A DNA stretch of 64,000 nucleotides, taken from NCBI GenBank assembly GCA_003550325.1, contig QKWP01000355.1, forward strand, positions 209,055-273,054, in the 5' to 3' direction. This document shows, in pieces, positions 60,113 through 64,000 of the stretch (position 1 is the first letter of the stretch; each line of letters starts with the position of its first letter). Made by a program: the position numbers and the translations under genes. Source of the DNA: Gigaspora rosea. Lineage: Eukaryota; Glomeromycota; Glomeromycetes; Diversisporales; Gigasporaceae. The notes under the pieces were generated by a model, which was not told the origin of the DNA, did no database searches, and saw nothing but the letters and a program-made list of their open reading frames with translations.

Positions 60113-60152
60113 ACATACTCGCTTTATTTTATTCCTCTAGTAGTTATATAAA

Positions 60153-61763
60153 ATGCAACAAGTTTCTGCTAATAAACATGATAAAGATAGTAAACGTAAA
60201 ACAATACTCGAGGCACTTAATGAGTACAAAAATTATCCCACTAATTTTAAACGTCCCAATGTAAGCGCTATTGCAGAAAGCTATGGAATTCCTAGAACCA
60301 CTTTTCGCCGCGCAATAAAAAATGATAGCCCGCCTAATCGTCGGGGCCCACCTACTATTTTAAATGAGCATGAAGAAAACCAGCTCGTCGGATATTGCAT
60401 TAACATGCAAAAGCTTGGGTTTGGTTTAACCCGGTCCGGTGTCAACCATTGTGTAATGGAAATAATGCGAAAAAACAAAAGGCCACATCCATTTGCTGAT
60501 AATGGGCCAGGTCGGGATTGGTGGACCCGTTTTATGAAAGATCATCCTGAGCTTTCATTTCGCGTTCCCCAAGAGTTGTCCGAAGCTCGGGCACAAAGAG
60601 CAAACCCAGTTATTGTTAGAGACCATTTTAATAAACTCAAACAAATAATTGATGAAAATTCACTTACCGCCATGCAAATTTGGAACATGGATGAAACTGG
60701 GTTTGTTCTTGTGCCCAAGTTGGAAAAGGTCATCGCAAAAAAAGGTGCACGTCAAGTCCATAAAGTTGCGCATGGAAATTCACACGAACATATTTCTGTT
60801 GCCCCCACAATCTCAGCTGCCGGGTCGTACATTCCACCTTTAATTATTTACAAAGGTGTTCGTGTAATTCCTGGATTGTTAGAAGGTGCACCTCCAGGAA
60901 CTGTAATGGGTTTCACAAGTACTGGATATATGCGCGAAGACCTATTCCAAATGTTCCTTACCCATTTTAACAACTCAATTCCGCCTACCCGTCCAGTTCT
61001 ACTAATTCTTGATGGCCACAAAAGCCATATAAGCTACATGTGTGTTGATTTTTGCCGTAAAAATGGAATTCTTCTTTATGCGCTTCCGCCCCATACGACG
61101 CACATTTTACAGCCTTCTGAAATTCCTTTCGCCAAATTAAAAAACGAATATGCAAAGGAATGTGACAAATACAAAAACCATAATAATGGCAAAATAGTAA
61201 CAAAACATACCTTCGCGAAAGTTTTGGGGCCAGCTTTTCTCGAAACCTATACACCATTAGCCATTCGTAACGCCTACAAAACTACAGGAATATGGCCCTT
61301 TAATCCTGAAGCTATTAGTTCAGAACGCTTGGACCCTTCCTTGACAACAGAACGATTTGATATTGTACCTTCAAATAGCCAACCACCTTCGTTATCCTCA
61401 GATAGTCAACCTCCCACACAATTGAATGAGTCGCTTTTACAATTGCCTACCCACCCGTATCATCTTCGCCTTACGCGTTCAAATGCTCTCCTGTTAGAAA
61501 AAGAAAACGAGATTCTTTTAAGTGACAATAATTTTCTTAAAAATGAAAATGAAATATTAAAACTTCAATTTGCAGCAATGAAAGAAGAATTAGAAACTTA
61601 TAAGAATCCAGGAACATGCTCTCTACGTTCTGCTCTCAAGTACCCGGTTCCTCAGACTTTACATGCCGAAGCACAAAAGGATCCCTTAGATCCACACGAA
61701 TCCGAGTTACCGTTCCCTAAAAAAAAGAAAAACACTTCCATTTTCGCGGCTTCTTACTTCTGA
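60153..61763 (+). CDS. Tigger/pogo-like transposase (DDE, 536 aa)
   Basis: Cut-and-paste transposase of the pogo/Tigger group (DDE_1 fold). Residues ~15-60 form a helix-turn-helix (NVSAIAESYGIPRTTFRRAI). A CENPB-type second HTH follows (ENQLVGYCINMQKLGFGLTR ... GRDWWTRFMKDHPEL). The catalytic domain has MDETGF (D180), LILDGHKSH (D287) and THILQPSEIPFAKLK, where E323 stands where most pogo proteins have D in LQPLDV. The tail is S/P-rich and then heptad-like (EKENEILLSDNNFLKNENEI), a coiled coil. The frame ends at TGA 61763 just after an A-run. A second open frame (SEESWQQLKMANEEATKK ...) continues to 61932, so one base change in the run probably cost ~60 residues of basic tail. The domain core is intact. 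Confidence 0.9.
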   Translation: MQQVSANKHDKDSKRKTILEALNEYKNYPTNFKRPNVSAIAESYGIPRTTFRRAIKNDSPPNRRGPPTILNEHEENQLVGYCINMQKLGFGLTRSGVNHCVMEIMRKNKRPHPFADNGPGRDWWTRFMKDHPELSFRVPQELSEARAQRANPVIVRDHFNKLKQIIDENSLTAMQIWNMDETGFVLVPKLEKVIAKKGARQVHKVAHGNSHEHISVAPTISAAGSYIPPLIIYKGVRVIPGLLEGAPPGTVMGFTSTGYMREDLFQMFLTHFNNSIPPTRPVLLILDGHKSHISYMCVDFCRKNGILLYALPPHTTHILQPSEIPFAKLKNEYAKECDKYKNHNNGKIVTKHTFAKVLGPAFLETYTPLAIRNAYKTTGIWPFNPEAISSERLDPSLTTERFDIVPSNSQPPSLSSDSQPPTQLNESLLQLPTHPYHLRLTRSNALLLEKENEILLSDNNFLKNENEILKLQFAAMKEELETYKNPGTCSLRSALKYPVPQTLHAEAQKDPLDPHESELPFPKKKKNTSIFAASYF

Positions 61764-61932
61764 AGAAAGTTGGCAACAGCTAAAAATGGCAAACGAAGAA
61801 GCGACCAAAAAGATCGAAGAATCTAATCGGAAAAAGGAATTAGCGATTCAAAAAAAAGAAGAACGAGAACGAAAAAAACAAGAAAGAGAGGAACAGAAAA
61901 AAAAGAAACCAGCAAAAACAAAAGGGAAGTAG
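61733..61932 (+). pseudogene. frameshifted C-terminal tail of the Tigger transposase
   Basis: Out of frame with the main ORF, the + strand reads LLTSEESWQQLKMANEEATK, then a lysine/glutamate-rich helix and stop TAG at 61930-61932. It begins where the main ORF passes the A-rich run at 61721-61736. It looks like the original C-terminus lost by a one-base indel; a sequencing error is equally possible. Confidence 0.6.
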
Positions 61933-62408
61933 TACCGTATATCACGGCTAAACTACTCTCTCTTGTGGAATCTTACAGTTTTAACTTGTGCGTCTTATAG
62001 CTGTATAGTGTACAACTGTTGTACTACTATGCTAAATACTGTATTGCTATATTGGTAATAACAATACAATAAATACCTAATAAAAGTTATTTAGACATGC
62101 TGTTGAGAATTCTGCAAGGGTGAGTGGTTTGACCTGTGAAATACGGTAAAATACAATAAAAAAAATTTTTTTTTGAAATTGGTCACAATACCCCCCTCCC
62201 CCTAAAATCCGATTGTTACATTCTCTTTGCATACTAATTATTTATGTCTAAAAATGCATATGGTATGAAGATCTTTTTTATAGTATTCTATTTTATATCG
62301 AGTATAGTTCAAATAGCAACTACTATATAAAAATCTACATGCTTGGCAAAAAAGTTTTACTAGTAGAAACTTTAACCTGGCCACAATACCTCCATCTCCC
62401 TTATATAT

Positions 62409-62732
62409 GATTTCTAGAATATGCAATTACAAAAACAATTGTTGAATAAATTCAACCAATTGTTGTAGCTGACCTCAACCAAAAAGTTTATTAACAAGTA
62501 AACAAAAGAAAAAAAATCTACATAAGTATTTTAAAAGAATAAATCTATACAACGTACCCTGCGATGTGCTAATTTATCGCAGTATATATGTAAACATAAT
62601 TTGTAGATCTGTATAATAACTCAACTTTTAGAAACTTAAATTAATATAAGGTTAGGGTTAGGGTTAGGTTATGGTTATAGATTAGAGCAAAATAATAATA
62701 GCTTATACCATAATTTTGCAAGGAATTTTTTT
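62409..62732. other. intergenic, short telomere-like repeat
   Basis: No gene. GGTTAGGGTTAGGGTTAGG lies at about 62649-62668, an interstitial (TTAGGG)n of about three units. Confidence 0.6.
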
Positions 62733-63686
62733 TGTTAGAGCTCAAAAAGTGGTTATGTTGATGAAATTTTTTAATATTGTTACAATACTATAGCCTTCTT
62801 GTATTGAATATAGCAAAGTAACAAGGTCACCTGGTGCAGTGATGTATTTATGAATATACATGGGGTGGAGGTGAAGTATACTTTTTTTACTTCACAGCAG
62901 GAGGCAAACGATTCGTGATAAAGATAGTATATAATTTTATTAGATAATATAAGATGGTAATAAGCCTTGCCTGTAGGAATTACCCTAGAGGGGGAATATT
63001 ACACTTTACAAGATAATTATAAAGAGGATAAGGATATTATCCTAAGCTAAGATTCTAGGTAAGGGTATTGAACTCTAACTTTTGCAGAAAGGGAGAAATG
63101 CTTCCTTTTTATAACTTTTCTATCCTAAGAGGTGTAACAATTCTATTGTTAATTTGTGCAGAGATAACTAGAGATAATTACTGCATTATTGTAGAGATAG
63201 TTAGAGGTATTTGTACAGAGGTAATTAGAGATATTTGTTTGGGGTAAACAAGACATTTGTGTGGTGATAGATAGGAATATTATGTGGGGATAAGTGGAGA
63301 TATTTGTATAGAGGTAGGCAGGAATATTTGTGCAAAGGTAAGTAGGGGTATTAGTGTGGAGGCGGTTGGGGGTAGTCGTATAGAGGTAATTGGAGGTAGT
63401 CGTATTGCGTCTCGTATTACCTAAGTTACTAGTTGGTGTAACCTTGTGTTACCTAGTGTAACCAAGCCGCAGTATTGTAGCGCAGTTACTGTGCCTCATT
63501 ATTTTACCCAATAGAATCTTTTCCTATATTTATACTATAATAATACAATAATAAAATATGCTAATATAATAATAATATGACTAAATATATAATAATGAAA
63601 TATTAACTATATGAAATAAATTATACATTCACAAAGTCTATTCTGTACTACATTACTACGTTATCCTAAAAACCTGTTTTATAACA
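62733..63686 (-). mobile_element. 3' LTR of an LTR retrotransposon (954 bp)
   Basis: In minus orientation the LTR opens TGTTATAAAACAGG and closes GAGCTCTAACA, so TGTTA/TAACA are inverted termini. A polypurine tract, AAGGGGAGGAAAA, lies directly upstream at 63687-63699. A strong TATA box (TTATAAAAAGGAAGC, about 63103-63117) and a downstream AATAAA (about 62936-62942) mark U3, R and U5 in the right order. Just upstream of the TATA box is an array of ~27-bp units (TTTGTRYAGAGGTAATTAGAG type, plus strand 63155-63420). No 5-bp target duplication can be tested because the other LTR is outside the window. Confidence 0.7.
63155..63420. repeat. ~27-bp minisatellite in LTR U3, upstream of TATA
   Basis: About ten diverged units, each with the core AGAGGTAATTAGAGATATTTG. 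Located between the LTR start and its TATA box in transcription direction (minus). Repeats here are often enhancer elements. Confidence 0.65.
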
Positions 63687-63720
63687 TTTTCCTCCCCTTA
63701 AAGATTTTGCTCCGCAAAAT

Positions 63721-64000
63721 TTACACATTCCTTTGTTGTTCACAGAAGTTAACAAGTTCTGCAAAATTTTCCTTATTAATATCATTAATTTTTTTTATCT
63801 TTAACCTGTGGGTCCGGTATATTTGTTCATACCCACAAATAGTAAACAAGTAGAAAACTCGTTTGAAAGTTTTCACTTGGTTGTCCCCAATTGGTTCAGT
63901 AATTGAACTTCTACTATTTCACAATATTGATCCCATGTGGAAGGCATAAGCTAAGGCATGAATCCTGTTATAGTTTGTACGTTGAATAGCTTCCTTGTAT
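63721..64000 (-). pseudogene. end of LTR retrotransposon internal ORF, decayed and truncated by window
   Basis: The minus strand near 63730-63893 reads GDNQVKTFKRVFYLFTICGY, EQIYRTHRLK and NKENFAELVNFCEQQRNV, then TAA at 63721, 22 bp before the polypurine tract. Upstream, other frames give MPSTWDQYCEIVEVQLLNQL and YKEAIQRTNYNRIHALAYAF, separated by shifts and stops. I do not recognise a named domain, but the position shows it is the 3' end of the internal coding region. Confidence 0.45.

Larger units (their letters stand above)
59169..62402 (+). mobile_element. Tigger/pogo-type DNA transposon (~3.23 kb)
   Basis: Inverted termini AAGGGAGATGGGGGTATTG and AAGGGAGATGGAGGTATTG, continuing to GTGGCCAGG (one mismatch in 27). 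They are bordered by TATATA, so the TA target duplication cannot be placed exactly. The motif GGGGGTATTGTGGCCA is repeated just inside the left end, and its complement recurs near 62191 inside the right end. These look like subterminal binding sites. The element holds a pogo-type transposase ORF, an internal hairpin at 59237-59313 and a nested MITE at 59495-59673. Confidence 0.9.

Noticed and set aside
60281..61257. Minus-strand open frames within the Tigger transposase
   Set aside because: Shadows of the plus-strand transposase frame.
62649..62668. Telomeric (TTAGGG)n repeats, possible chromosome end
   Set aside because: Only about three units, embedded in ordinary sequence with a transposon on either side; an interstitial stretch.

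Overview
The window is AT-rich eukaryotic DNA (roughly 30% GC by eye) holding a few intron-dense housekeeping genes in a large amount of transposon-derived sequence. Short phase-consistent GT-AG introns, the protein families present, a propionyl-CoA carboxylase gene pair, and LINE and Tigger proteins of the type I associate with arbuscular mycorrhizal fungi point to an early-diverging fungus, most likely Glomeromycotina (Rhizophagus/Glomus-like). This placement is inference. One N at 11935, flanked by a duplicated junction, shows that this is a draft assembly.

Layout. 1.06-2.29 kb: non-autonomous hAT-like element. 4.40-8.07 kb (-): multi-exon oligopeptide transporter of the OPT family. 9.64-11.65 kb (+): ATP-dependent NAD(P)H-hydrate dehydratase. 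14.85-15.52 kb: second hAT-like element. 15.99-19.10 kb (-) and 19.52-22.08 kb (+): propionyl-CoA carboxylase alpha and beta subunits, head to head over a 417-bp shared intergenic region. 24.0-24.33 kb: tandem duplicate of a possibly structured RNA. 25.0-47.3 kb: a transposon block. It holds two long tRNA-headed SINE-like elements, a full-length decayed 7.77-kb LINE with a 15-bp target-site duplication, truncated LINE copies, MULE-like foldbacks and MITEs, several nested. 48.15-50.35 kb (+): vacuolar-type Ca2+/H+ antiporter. 51.18-51.39 kb: GC-rich hairpin cluster. 54.26-55.76 kb (-): polyprenyl diphosphate synthase (COQ1 type). 59.17-62.40 kb: Tigger/pogo transposon with an almost intact transposase. 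62.73-64.0 kb (-): 3' LTR and the end of the internal region of an LTR retrotransposon running off the window.

The host genes are mostly membrane or mitochondrial functions: peptide import, repair of damaged NAD(P)H, propionyl-CoA oxidation, vacuolar calcium sequestration and ubiquinone side-chain synthesis. Only the PCCA/PCCB pair shows an obvious functional coupling, since the two proteins form one enzyme and can share a promoter.

The most unusual signals are: (i) six retroposon 3' ends (three LINE types and the SINE-like family) built alike, with AATAAA, a small purine-loop hairpin and a poly(A) tail; (ii) ~1.2-kb SINE-like elements with a tRNA head; (iii) a LINE ORF1 made of about six ~55-residue repeats; (iv) the tandem RNA candidate with base-pairing kept by wobble changes; (v) an empty/filled site pair that dates one transposon insertion. 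I found no CRISPR array, rRNA or intact tRNA gene.
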